Made by a program: the position numbers and the translations under genes. 22,102 bases of DNA, taken from a virus. Below the pieces are notes generated by a model, which was not told the DNA's origin, searched no databases, and saw only the letters and a list, made by a program, of their open reading frames with translations. Location of the stretch: positions 1-22,102 of the IMG/VR virus record IMGVR_UViG_3300020446_000091. One strand, given 5' to 3'. Positions 1-6,516 of the stretch are shown here, in pieces. Each line of letters starts with the position of its first letter. Position 1 is the first letter of the stretch.

Positions 1-452
1 GACGCATGGTCAATCCGCATCCGCACTTCCGTATCACGGCGACTGCAAACACGTACGGTAGTGGTGACAGCACTGGCATGTACGCTGCTGGTGTGAAGAT
101 CCAGTCACGTGCGTCGATGAACAGGTACGGAGTGTTCATCAATCTCGACTACATGGCTCCAGCGACGGAAATGAAGATGGTGCGTAAGGTTATTCCAGCA
201 CTGACCGACGCGTCGGCTCACCCGATCAGCGAGTTCTTGAAGGCGTATCGTCAATCGTTCCGTAACGGTGCGGTACAAACACCAATATCCCCACGTAACA
301 CAATCACGATGGCACGGATTGCAGCGTTCTACGAGCCTATCATTGGCGTAAGTAAAGCGGTCGAGCGTGCCATCAATACGAATGTGGTTCTGTCTGCTGA
401 CGAGGCTGATGCCGATGTCATCAAGGGGATCGCGGATAAGGCGCTCGCATGA
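1..452 (+). CDS. CobS/MoxR-like AAA+ ATPase, C-terminal part (5' end outside window)
   Basis: Only the C-terminal ~149 residues are present; the frame is open to the left edge, so the gene starts outside the window. The visible part contains a sensor-1 type stretch (ITATANTYGSGD) and an SRASMNRYG stretch typical of the arginine-finger region of CobS/MoxR AAA+ proteins. Family members use ATP to remodel partners and are usually encoded next to a VWA-domain protein, which is what follows here at 505. The Walker A and B motifs are not in the window. In cobalamin synthesis CobS works with CobT to insert cobalt, but no corrin genes are visible, and phages often carry CobS-like genes without that pathway. 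A 10-bp hairpin overlaps the stop codon. Family assignment is fairly firm; the cellular role is inferred. Confidence 0.8.
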   Translation, partial: RMVNPHPHFRITATANTYGSGDSTGMYAAGVKIQSRASMNRYGVFINLDYMAPATEMKMVRKVIPALTDASAHPISEFLKAYRQSFRNGAVQTPISPRNTITMARIAAFYEPIIGVSKAVERAINTNVVLSADEADADVIKGIADKALA

Positions 453-460
453 GCGCCTTA
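437..460 (+). other. Perfect hairpin over the stop codon of the AAA+ gene
   Basis: A 10-bp perfect inverted repeat (437-446 with 451-460) encloses a GCAT loop and includes the TGA stop at 450-452. No T-run follows, so it is not a standard intrinsic terminator. It may be an mRNA stability or attenuation element that sets the ratio between the AAA+ protein and the downstream VWA protein. Confidence 0.55.
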
Positions 461-504
461 CCACAAACACACACTCTCAACAATCAACAACGAAAGATGA
501 AAGT

Positions 505-2298
505 ATGATATTTAATAACAACAATCCCGTAGCGTTGCAACGTGAACTTAACGGCCTTTCACGAGGCCTTGGTCGTAGCGACGTACAAACAATCTTCCAA
601 GGCGACGGTGCGTCTGCGTCTAGCAAGAAAATCTATCTCCCGAACATGCCTATAGATGCGCAGCTTACAGACGAGCAAATGCGTGTGTTCCGTGGCTATC
701 ACATACACGAGGTCGGTCACATTCTGCATACGAATGATCGCGTGTGGAAAGCCGAAGTCAATTCGTATGTCAACAATGACGAGTACTGGCGCAAGGATGT
801 GTTCAATGCGCTTGAGGACGTGATGATCGAGCGCAAGATAAACGATCAGTACGCTGGTGCGAAGCGCAACCTTGAAGAGACCGTTCAGCGCGTACTGGGT
901 AACAACCTTGCGCAGATCGAGGAACACGGCATGGCAAGCACGGGTGACATGGTTCCGTACGCAATCTTGCAGATGTGTAGGAAAGCGATGGGTTACAAGT
1001 CGTCCAACTTGGACACGTTCTTGGACATGCTGCCTGACGATGTTGTCGAAGAAGCGGACAAGTGGGTAGATCAGGTGCTTGCTGCCGAGGACACGAGTTC
1101 GATCGTGAAGATTGCACGCAAGCTTGGTGACTGGATGGAAGCTGAGGGCGTACGTCAACAGCCTCCGCAACCACCGACACAACCTCCGCAACCGCAAGAC
1201 GGTACGCCCACAGACAACCCCGATAGCGATTTCGAGGCTGATGGCGACACTGAGGACGATCCGAAGCCTGATGACGACGATGATGGTGGAGAAGAGGGTA
1301 ACTCTCGCGTCCAACAAGCGCAGACCAACAGGAACACTGACGCAGAGGACAGCAAGCCCCTCACGTTGAACGAACTGATGAACAGGGCGCTTGAGGATGT
1401 CATCGACGAGGAAGCCAAGAAGGTCATTAGCGAGGCCGAGGACAGCGACTTCTTGCTGCCGTATCGTTCAATCAATGAGTACGCTCCTTACGAGGACATC
1501 GAGGCACAGCGCGAGACCCACCCGAACGCTGACGAGTACCTCAAAGAACGCTCGACACGGTACGACAATCTGCTGAAGTCTATGGGTAAGCACTTACGCA
1601 GCCGTTCATCGTCACTCGCTCGCGTGTTGCAGTCGCAAGAGAATGAGTTCTGGATCGGTGGCAAAGAGCATGGTCGTTTGGATCGCAACCGCATGGTCGG
1701 AATTGTGACTGGTGAGAAGAACATTTGGGCGCAGCAGGTTAAACAGCAGACGCAATCGACAGCGGTCATGGTGATGATGGATCAGTCTGGCTCGATGTCG
1801 TTCGGTCAAGTTCGACGTGCATTGATCGCACTGAACGAGACGCTTGCACGAGCGCATGTTCCGTACGGCATCATCGGATGGTCTTGCTCGAACTACCAGA
1901 TCCTTAAAACGATGAAGGAAAAGGGTCGTACCGAGCACGTGAAAACGCAGATTGGCGGCATGGGTGATTGGTCTGGTGGTACAGATCCGTACCCAGCTTT
2001 GCTGATGTGCTACGAGAAGTTTCACGAATGGTCGCAAGCCGAGCGCAAGATTGTTCTGTTCTGTAGCGATGCTGCGTTTTGTAGTTCGGACAGTCACAAG
2101 ATGCGCAAGCTAAACGCTTTGCTCGAACCGCAAGGCTACGAACCTTACGGCGTGTTGATTGATAGCCATAATGCACAGTCGCTTGAGATTGCGTTCCCTC
2201 GTGGCGTCGTCAAGACGGACAGCAAGAAGCTGCCCGAGACCATGCTCGATCAACTGCAAAAGCTTCTTGCGATTGGAGCGAATAGTGTCGCTGCCTGA
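505..2298 (+). CDS. CobT-like VWA-domain protein with HExxH motif
   Basis: A 597-residue protein starting at ATG 505, after an AAGATGAAAG purine-rich stretch; an upstream in-frame ATG at 367 lies inside the preceding gene and is unlikely. An HEVGH zinc-binding motif is at residues 68-72, with a likely third ligand region NALEDVMIER at 101-110. A proline-rich then strongly acidic, low-complexity segment follows (about residues 218-275), as in CobT proteins. A C-terminal VWA domain carries the MIDAS motif D426-x-S428-x-S430 and a later GGTDP. It follows the CobS/MoxR-like ATPase directly, the standard pairing in which AAA+ and VWA proteins form a metal-chelatase or chaperone-like complex. The HExxH suggests a metallopeptidase or a zinc-stabilised N-domain. 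No cobalamin genes are nearby, so a cobaltochelatase role is doubtful. Cytoplasmic; no signal peptide or membrane segment. Confidence 0.85.
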   Translation: MIFNNNNPVALQRELNGLSRGLGRSDVQTIFQGDGASASSKKIYLPNMPIDAQLTDEQMRVFRGYHIHEVGHILHTNDRVWKAEVNSYVNNDEYWRKDVFNALEDVMIERKINDQYAGAKRNLEETVQRVLGNNLAQIEEHGMASTGDMVPYAILQMCRKAMGYKSSNLDTFLDMLPDDVVEEADKWVDQVLAAEDTSSIVKIARKLGDWMEAEGVRQQPPQPPTQPPQPQDGTPTDNPDSDFEADGDTEDDPKPDDDDDGGEEGNSRVQQAQTNRNTDAEDSKPLTLNELMNRALEDVIDEEAKKVISEAEDSDFLLPYRSINEYAPYEDIEAQRETHPNADEYLKERSTRYDNLLKSMGKHLRSRSSSLARVLQSQENEFWIGGKEHGRLDRNRMVGIVTGEKNIWAQQVKQQTQSTAVMVMMDQSGSMSFGQVRRALIALNETLARAHVPYGIIGWSCSNYQILKTMKEKGRTEHVKTQIGGMGDWSGGTDPYPALLMCYEKFHEWSQAERKIVLFCSDAAFCSSDSHKMRKLNALLEPQGYEPYGVLIDSHNAQSLEIAFPRGVVKTDSKKLPETMLDQLQKLLAIGANSVAA

Positions 2299-2530
2299 GT
2301 TCAAGCGAGACATCAAGCCAACGATACGGCGTGAGTGGATGGAACTCATGCCGCGTCGTTCGATGGGCTTCTGGTGGCGTGTTGGCGTCGTCGTGAAGCT
2401 GCGTCGAGTACGCCAGACTGACATGAAAAAAATAAAGGCAATCTGCGTAGAGGTGGATGCCGCACATCCCGAGCATAGGAGGTTCACGACATGGTTGTCG
2501 GATCAGCAGCTTTCTTTTGTCTTGCGCTAA
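2285..2530 (+). CDS. Hypothetical small basic protein
   Basis: An 81-residue protein that I do not recognise. The likely start is GTG at 2285, 6 bases after a GGAG at 2275-2278, overlapping the end of the VWA gene by 14 bases; its own end overlaps the cell-wall hydrolase start at 2491. This tight overlap on the same strand, and a protein-like mix of charged and aromatic residues (FWWRVGVVVKLRRVRQTD), support a real gene. It is rich in Arg and Lys and has no clear membrane segment or known motif. Function unknown. Confidence 0.6.
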   Translation: MSLPEFKRDIKPTIRREWMELMPRRSMGFWWRVGVVVKLRRVRQTDMKKIKAICVEVDAAHPEHRRFTTWLSDQQLSFVLR

Positions 2531-2883
2531 ACGTGTACTTTGAGGCACGTGGCGAGGACTTGGCGTCACAGTACGCCGTTGCGGAGGTCACGCTTAATCG
2601 CGTGGCTTCCCCCGATTTTCCCGATGATATTTGTAGCGTTGTATGGCAACGCAAACAATTCTCTTGGACACATGATGGAAAGAGCGACAAGCCCAAGAAC
2701 GCACGAGCGTGGCGTCGTGCAGTTACCGTTGCAGGTTACGCGCTAGAGGACGATGGCCACGAGGTCGTCGGATACAAGGCACTCTACTACCACGCCGATT
2801 ACGTCAAGCCGTACTGGTCAACAGCATACGAGCGACTTGCCAAGGTTGGGCGACATATCTTTTACGGAATTAAAAAAGGGTAG
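2491..2883 (+). CDS. SleB-type cell wall hydrolase (endolysin-like)
   Basis: A 130-residue single-domain protein of the SleB/Hydrolase_2 family, which cleaves peptidoglycan glycan strands. The N-terminus shows NVYFEARGE with the expected catalytic Glu (E18), then AVAEVTLNRV, the DICSVVWQRKQFSWT stretch and ALYYHADYVKPYW, all in family order. The start at ATG 2491 is supported by a strong AGGAGG at 2477-2482, 8 bases upstream. The hydrophobic N-terminus belongs to the catalytic fold, so there is no separate signal peptide; export would need a holin or virion delivery. It ends the rightward operon, and its stop lies inside the terminator stem. A second, unrelated cell-wall enzyme is encoded at 7232-7900, so this one may serve virion entry or accessory lysis. 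Confidence 0.85.
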   Translation: MVVGSAAFFCLALNVYFEARGEDLASQYAVAEVTLNRVASPDFPDDICSVVWQRKQFSWTHDGKSDKPKNARAWRRAVTVAGYALEDDGHEVVGYKALYYHADYVKPYWSTAYERLAKVGRHIFYGIKKG

Positions 2884-2899
2884 CCCGTCGGCTACCCTT
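2876..2899 (-). terminator. Hairpin terminator, strongest for leftward transcription
   Basis: The stem GGGTAGCC/GGCTACCC (2878-2885 with 2890-2897) has a CGTC loop. It is flanked by an A-run at 2872-2877, which on the minus strand gives a U-tract right after the stem. On the plus strand the tail is only TTCTGTGT. It therefore fits best as the terminator of the leftward operon 4431-3066, and may work in both directions because the plus-strand hydrolase gene ends inside it. Confidence 0.8.
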
Positions 2900-3018
2900 C
2901 TGTGTATGTTCAACGTGTAAGAGGAGACTTACCGCCACATACTGACGCGGTTAAGGGGTATTAAACACTATGCTCAACAAACCACGTTGGCACTCACAAA
3001 CCAACTTGATGCACAGTT

Positions 3019-3042
3019 GCAAGGGCCATGTAACTCCCTTGC
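3019..3042. other. Hairpin in the gap after the leftward operon
   Basis: GCAAGGG (3019-3025) and CCCTTGC (3036-3042) form a 7-bp perfect stem with a 10-base loop, with no T-run on either side. It sits in the 182-base stretch 2884-3065, where I see no convincing gene. It could be part of the 3' UTR of the leftward transcript. Confidence 0.35.
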
Positions 3043-3065
3043 GATTTCCCCAACGCACTCACGCC

Positions 3066-3254
3066 TTACGATACGCTTCTGACCCGTCGGTTCAGCGCGT
3101 ATTCTTTAATCTTGTCGAGGTACGCACGCAGATCTTCACAGTCTTGCTTGCGTGTGTTGCGGCCCATTGCTTTCGCTTCTAGTCGCATGTTCTCAATCTT
3201 TCGCTCCATGCGTTCGCACAGTTGAGCGATATGTATTTTCTGATCTTCTGTCAT
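3066..3254 (-). CDS. Hypothetical small coiled-coil protein
   Basis: A 62-residue, highly charged protein with a heptad-like helical pattern (AQLCERMERKIENMRLEAKAM). The start at ATG 3254 follows the stop of the upstream gene after one base (TAGAATG), so translation is probably coupled. It is the last gene of the leftward operon before the terminator. No recognised domain; function unknown. Confidence 0.6.
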   Translation of the reverse strand: MTEDQKIHIAQLCERMERKIENMRLEAKAMGRNTRKQDCEDLRAYLDKIKEYALNRRVRSVS

Positions 3255-3255
3255 T

Positions 3256-3492
3256 CTACTTGTCCTGTATCAATTCTAATGCGCGTGTAACGCGTGATGT
3301 GTTTGTCGATGCGCCTATCATTTTACTTCTGGCGCGTTCGATAATTGTGTTCCGCCAATCGTGGTTCTTGAGCGATAGTACGAGGCCAAGCACGAGGAGA
3401 TCGTTGTCTTTCATTTCGTGCGTCAGCCCTGCTCGTACGTACAAATCAGGCTCGATCGCGATTGCTGGGATACTGTCGTCAGTGATGTACAA
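3256..3492 (-). CDS. Hypothetical protein, probable TTG start
   Basis: The frame is open up to an ATG at 3627, but the stretch upstream of about 3492 overlaps the HTH gene and reads like an out-of-frame shadow of it. A TTG at 3492, overlapping the HTH gene end (3479), gives a 78-residue protein beginning YITDDSIPAIAIEP after the start. No Shine-Dalgarno is visible, only a run of seven A residues, so the start is uncertain and translation may depend on re-initiation. No known domain. Two Arg/Lys-rich stretches (NTIIERARSK, TSRVTRALEL) hint at nucleic acid contact, but this is weak. Confidence 0.5.
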   Translation of the reverse strand: MYITDDSIPAIAIEPDLYVRAGLTHEMKDNDLLVLGLVLSLKNHDWRNTIIERARSKMIGASTNTSRVTRALELIQDK

Positions 3493-3766
3493 TTTTTTTC
3501 GTACGTACTTCAGCGTGTTTGCCAACGAACTTCTCCCATTTTTCTCTGATCTCGGGGGATGACCAAAGCACCTTCTCAACACTTGCATTGCGTACACCAC
3601 CTCGCTTGCACTTACGTGGGAACTCAATGCGGTACTTCAGTGATGTGTTGTGAACAGCTTGTCTGCTCACTCCCATCAGCCTTGCGGTTTCTGATTTAGT
3701 GAAACCTCTGTCAGCCCACACTTTGTATGTTGACCAATGATGGCCCTTCTTAAATGGATGTGTCAT
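3479..3766 (-). CDS. Small helix-turn-helix DNA-binding protein
   Basis: A 95-residue basic protein with an HTH near residues 18-45 (RGFTKSETARLMGVSRQAVH), of the resolvase/regulator type. The rest (EKVLWSSPEIREKWEKFVG) is a short helical tail. The start ATG at 3766 overlaps the upstream stop as ATGA, indicating coupled translation with the 222-residue gene. The neighbourhood of integrase and attachment site suggests a regulatory or directionality role, but nothing in the sequence fixes that. Possible excisionase-like or repressor function; target unknown. Confidence 0.65.
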   Translation of the reverse strand: MTHPFKKGHHWSTYKVWADRGFTKSETARLMGVSRQAVHNTSLKYRIEFPRKCKRGGVRNASVEKVLWSSPEIREKWEKFVGKHAEVRTKKIVHH

Positions 3767-4431
3767 AAGTCACCCATATCCAATGCGTAGATTATCTTTG
3801 CGACGCTGCCGAGCTTGAACTTCTTTACTTCGGCTGCTGCCAACGTACCCTCTCTATGAAGCGTGGCGCACCTCGCACCTATGCGGTCATAGATCGCTCG
3901 TTGATCCAAAGACATTTCTTTTAGTAGCACCTTGTCGTAACCTGTTACGCACCAGAATATCTCCGAATACGTCATTCGTTGATGCTCTTCCAAAGCAGTG
4001 AAGATTATCTCGTCCAGTTCTGGAGTAGATATATCAGTCAGGTCATCAGTTGTGATGTCCTCGTTGTCATCTATTACATCCTCAACTTCGTCTTCGTCTC
4101 CAAAGACTACGGGAGGTGGTGACACCTTACGTTCTGCGTCCGTCACTTTATTCGCCAAACTAATGACGTTTGTTTCGACTTCTTCATCCGTGCCGACAAT
4201 AGTCAGCACCATGTTTGGACACACACGAACCATTGATGGAACGTTAGGAACAATGACACAATTGATTTGGTCATACTTGTTAAGGTTATGCTGGCTTACA
4301 AGCTTCTTTGGAATGTAAGCGTTGAAGTAATTTTTATCTGTACAGTACGCTCCACCAGCAGGTAGAACGTGATTTACCATCATCATTTTTGTATTTATTT
4401 TTGTCTGCATGGCACACTCGTTGTTTGACAT
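3763..4431 (-). CDS. Hypothetical protein with acidic linker
   Basis: A 222-residue protein I do not recognise. About 115 N-terminal residues of mixed strand/helix character are followed by a very acidic linker (GDEDEVEDVIDDNEDITTDD), then a C-terminal helical part (TYSEIFWCVTGYDKVLLKEM…) that may be a winged-helix-like domain. The start is ambiguous: ATG 4431 has no clear Shine-Dalgarno, and in-frame ATGs at 4410 and 4386 are alternatives. It is the first gene of the leftward operon, behind a TATAAT box with palindromic sites at 4463-4483, so it is likely regulated there. Confidence 0.6.
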   Translation of the reverse strand: MSNNECAMQTKINTKMMMVNHVLPAGGAYCTDKNYFNAYIPKKLVSQHNLNKYDQINCVIVPNVPSMVRVCPNMVLTIVGTDEEVETNVISLANKVTDAERKVSPPPVVFGDEDEVEDVIDDNEDITTDDLTDISTPELDEIIFTALEEHQRMTYSEIFWCVTGYDKVLLKEMSLDQRAIYDRIGARCATLHREGTLAAAEVKKFKLGSVAKIIYALDMGDL

Positions 4432-4462
4432 TTGAACTTGAAACGATCTGTCAGTCCTGTTT

Positions 4463-4483
4463 TGACGTCACGTCGTGATTATA
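4463..4483 (-). promoter_or_regulatory. Leftward promoter -10 box with overlapping palindromic operators
   Basis: On the minus strand a perfect TATAAT lies at 4483-4478. The 11-base palindrome TCACG-T-CGTGA (4468-4478, plus strand) shares its last base with that box, and an 8-base palindrome TGACGTCA (4463-4470) adjoins it. No good -35 box is seen, which suits an activated or repressed promoter. It would drive the operon 4431-3066. Confidence 0.5.
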
Positions 4484-4490
4484 TTTTCAA

Positions 4491-4506
4491 ACAACGAAGG
4501 GTCTTG
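4491..4506 (+). repeat. Inverted repeat flanking attP (left arm)
   Basis: ACAACGAAGGGTCTTG is repeated in inverted orientation at 4588-4603 with a single mismatch. The pair brackets the half-tRNA core at 4526-4564 next to the integrase gene, as expected for integrase arm-type binding sites. Confidence 0.55.
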
Positions 4507-4525
4507 CTTTCGGATAACCCCATCT

Positions 4526-4564
4526 TTAGGAGGGGGCTGCTCTATCCAGTTGAGCCACGGGGCC
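4526..4564 (-). other. attP: Candidate attP core: 5' half of tRNA-Arg(CCU)
   Basis: Read on the minus strand from 4564 down, 39 bases have tRNA layout: acceptor strand GGCCCCG, TG, a D-arm with GCTC/GAGC stem and AACTGGATA loop, A, anticodon stem GCCCC, and loop CTCCTAA with anticodon CCT. The sequence then diverges (AGATGGGG…): no 3' anticodon strand in register, T-arm or CCA-proximal acceptor strand follows, so this is not a working tRNA. Tyrosine integrases often use tRNA genes and cross over in the anticodon loop. With the integrase gene ending 82 bases away, this is best read as the phage attachment core, matching a host tRNA-Arg gene. The identity lies in the 5' half, less usual than the 3' half. 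Confidence 0.75.
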
Positions 4565-4587
4565 AGAGGTAAAGCCTTGTATTTCCA

Positions 4588-4603
4588 CAAGAACCTTCGT
4601 TGT
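4588..4603 (-). repeat. Inverted repeat flanking attP (right arm)
   Basis: CAAGAACCTTCGTTGT is the inverted partner of 4491-4506 (15 of 16 bases match). It lies between the half-tRNA core and the integrase stop codon, a plausible arm-type integrase site. Confidence 0.55.
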
Positions 4604-4645
4604 ATGTTTCGATGTCTGCCCGTCACGTACGCAACGGATAGTATC

Positions 4646-5659
4646 TTATAAGACTGCAACAGCCTTGATGTGATCGTCAAGCGTGGTGTTCATATAGCGA
4701 ACAACCATCTTTAGATCTGTGTGTCCGAGTAGGTCAGCGACGACCTTAACAGGGACGTTCTTTCGGCATAGGTTCGTTGCGAACGTATGTCGTAAAGCAT
4801 ACATACCTATATGGTCTGCGATGCTCGTTTGATCTCTGGCTTTTGACCAGAACTTCGACAACTGATTGCTGTCGTATATGGGGCGTCCGTTCACAGTGAA
4901 AACGTTAGTTTGCTGTGGCGGTTCGCTCCACGGTATAACTTTCTTGGCTTTTTCGTGCAGTGGGATCGTACGCGACCTAGTGCCGCCACCTCTGCCCTTT
5001 TTGCTGTGGAGAGTTATCAGGTTACGATGCCAGTCGATGTCGGTAAACTGTAAGTTTATAGCTTCGATCGGTCTAGCACCAGTGTATCTTAAGAATGTGG
5101 CAAACCTACGTACGTCAGGGTGAAGCACCTCAAATATTTCTTCGATCTCTTCCTCCGTCAGTGTGTCCGTGTTGTGCGGATTGTCCGCAGGTTTATCCAG
5201 TTTTATGTAGTCGCAATGCCCAAGCTTTGCGCCAAAGTTAATAATGCTCTGCAAGGCGGTAAGCGTACGGCGTATTGTTCCATCCGTATGACCACGTGCA
5301 ATGTGATAGTCAGCGATGTAATCCTCGATTGCCTCGTGAGTTAGTGACCGTATTGGCATGTCACCGAACTCGTCGATAAATCTCGTGACGAATTGCTGCG
5401 TAGTCTTCGCTCCACCTGTGGATCGACTTCGCAAATACTTTTTAGCGACTGTGCTAAAGGCTGTCTGCGATGCCGAACCTTTTAACTTTGAACTTAGGTT
5501 TACGTGACCATTCAATATGGCCATTTCGTACTCACCTAATCTTTGCTTGGCGACTTTCCTATCTTTGGTATCTAGGCTGTGACGAATACGCATCTTATTA
5601 AACGATCCTTCTGTCCTATACATACCGTTAGGCTCTCGCCTTAATTCTAAAAAACTCAT
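4646..5659 (-). CDS. int: Tyrosine-family site-specific integrase
   Basis: A 337-residue phage integrase that recombines attP with the host attB. An N-terminal arm-binding region and an SAM-like core-binding domain (about residues 65-150) precede the catalytic domain (about 165-330). Catalytic residues visible: R196 (TGARPIEA), a lysine near 220-221 in the beta-hairpin, R290 in YALRHTFAT, H313 in LGHTDL, and the nucleophile Y322 (VVRYMN). The first position of the usual HxxR box is Tyr (Y287), a known variant. ATG at 5659 is preceded by GGAG with an 8-base spacer. It is third in an operon after a LuxR-type HTH gene and a small basic protein, and lies 82 bases from the half-tRNA attachment core, into which it would transcribe. 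Confidence 0.95.
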   Translation of the reverse strand: MSFLELRREPNGMYRTEGSFNKMRIRHSLDTKDRKVAKQRLGEYEMAILNGHVNLSSKLKGSASQTAFSTVAKKYLRSRSTGGAKTTQQFVTRFIDEFGDMPIRSLTHEAIEDYIADYHIARGHTDGTIRRTLTALQSIINFGAKLGHCDYIKLDKPADNPHNTDTLTEEEIEEIFEVLHPDVRRFATFLRYTGARPIEAINLQFTDIDWHRNLITLHSKKGRGGGTRSRTIPLHEKAKKVIPWSEPPQQTNVFTVNGRPIYDSNQLSKFWSKARDQTSIADHIGMYALRHTFATNLCRKNVPVKVVADLLGHTDLKMVVRYMNTTLDDHIKAVAVL

Positions 5660-5662
5660 GGA

Positions 5663-5881
5663 CTATACTCCATGTCCTACTGCGGGTGGGCCTAGGGGAA
5701 CTTTGGGGCTAGTCCAAGCTCGACCTCCAACCCAGTCCGTACTGTGAGAACCTCTCCGTTCCGCACGTATGAACTTAATCCTTGTCTTGTGAACATACGA
5801 CCTAGTAAATTTCCTAGCAACGTAAGCCCACCTATATCTTGGGTCGGCGTTGACTGTATCGACTACTGCGTCGTGCATCAT
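5663..5881 (-). CDS. Small basic protein between regulator and integrase
   Basis: A 72-residue, Arg/Lys-rich protein. Its ATG at 5881 overlaps the LuxR-type gene stop as ATGA and follows GGAGGTGA, a strong Shine-Dalgarno; its end carries the integrase Shine-Dalgarno. This embedding supports translation. The first 45 residues (RYRWAYVARKFTRSYVHKTR) look nucleic-acid binding; the C-terminus is Gly/Pro rich. Position and size would suit an excisionase, but no HTH signature is visible. Confidence 0.55.
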   Translation of the reverse strand: MMHDAVVDTVNADPRYRWAYVARKFTRSYVHKTRIKFIRAERRGSHSTDWVGGRAWTSPKVPLGPPAVGHGV

Positions 5882-6471
5882 TCACCTCCCATGTACTGTA
5901 GTTTGTTTTCTTGTGCGGCATATAAAGGCGCGTATTCATCAGGGACACTTAGGTCTTCCGACCAGTCTAAAGGTAGACCGCCACTTAGTCTCTGATATTC
6001 CTCGGCATCGGCTCTGTTCAAGATGTCTTGTCCGAACATGGCTGCTTGCCCTCTGGTTTTAACGCCAAACTTTTTACATACAGAACGTACGTGTAATTTT
6101 ACTGTGTTCTCTCCGATCCCCATTATAGGAGCTATGTCCTGATTGCGTAGGCCACCTATCAGCAACTGGAGAACGACGTGCTGTTTAGTAGTCATGTTGC
6201 GTAGCAGTGATAGTTCTGCTGCGTTAAGCTCGCCAGCCTTGATGGGGTTTCCGCTGCTGCCGCCGCCTCCCCCCGACTGGCCTATGATGTGATTGAGGAT
6301 AATATCTAGCTTGGCTTCGAGCCTCGCTATATCAAACCTCAAACTTTCGTTCATGTTAGGCATTTCTAGTTGATCCTTGATTGTTAAAGTTAATCTATCG
6401 TTGTCCGATAGTTCCTTATATTTGCGTCGGCGCAAACGATTTGTCAAGTTAGTTTTGTTAAAGTTGTCCAT
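5878..6471 (-). CDS. LuxR-type HTH transcriptional regulator
   Basis: A 197-residue regulator. Residues about 92-148 match the LuxR/GerE HTH: TTKQHVVLQLLIGGLRNQDI then TVKLHVRSVCKKFGVKTRGQA. The N-terminus is a basic segment followed by a short helix (residues 41-63) and a Gly/Ser linker (GGGGGSSG, about 67-74); there is no receiver or autoinducer-binding domain. ATG 6471 has AGAGGGG 8 bases upstream. It leads the operon regulator-small protein-integrase, so control of integration or the lysis/lysogeny choice is likely. Family members activate or repress by DNA binding as dimers; the signal, if any, cannot be read from the sequence. Confidence 0.85.
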   Translation of the reverse strand: MDNFNKTNLTNRLRRRKYKELSDNDRLTLTIKDQLEMPNMNESLRFDIARLEAKLDIILNHIIGQSGGGGGSSGNPIKAGELNAAELSLLRNMTTKQHVVLQLLIGGLRNQDIAPIMGIGENTVKLHVRSVCKKFGVKTRGQAAMFGQDILNRADAEEYQRLSGGLPLDWSEDLSVPDEYAPLYAAQENKLQYMGGE

Positions 6472-6516
6472 AAAGTTTGCCCCTCTGCATCTAAGTCATT
6501 GAATATAAGGTAAAAA

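Noticed and set aside
559-1317. Long minus-strand frame opposite the VWA gene
   Set aside because: It lies wholly antisense to a gene with clear HExxH, acidic-linker and VWA features and shows no motif.
3479-3510. Programmed -1 ribosomal frameshift at the A7 run
   Set aside because: The two frames are related by +1 rather than -1, and the codon phase does not make a standard X-XXY-YYZ slippery site. Transcriptional slippage remains possible.
4490-4564. Complete tRNA-Arg gene
   Set aside because: Acceptor 5' strand, D-arm and anticodon loop are present, but the 3' anticodon strand in register, the T-arm and the 3' acceptor strand are missing.
4468-4680. Minus-strand 70-residue reading frame over the attachment site
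   Set aside because: It runs through the half-tRNA, both inverted repeats and the end of the integrase gene, with no Shine-Dalgarno or protein-like composition.
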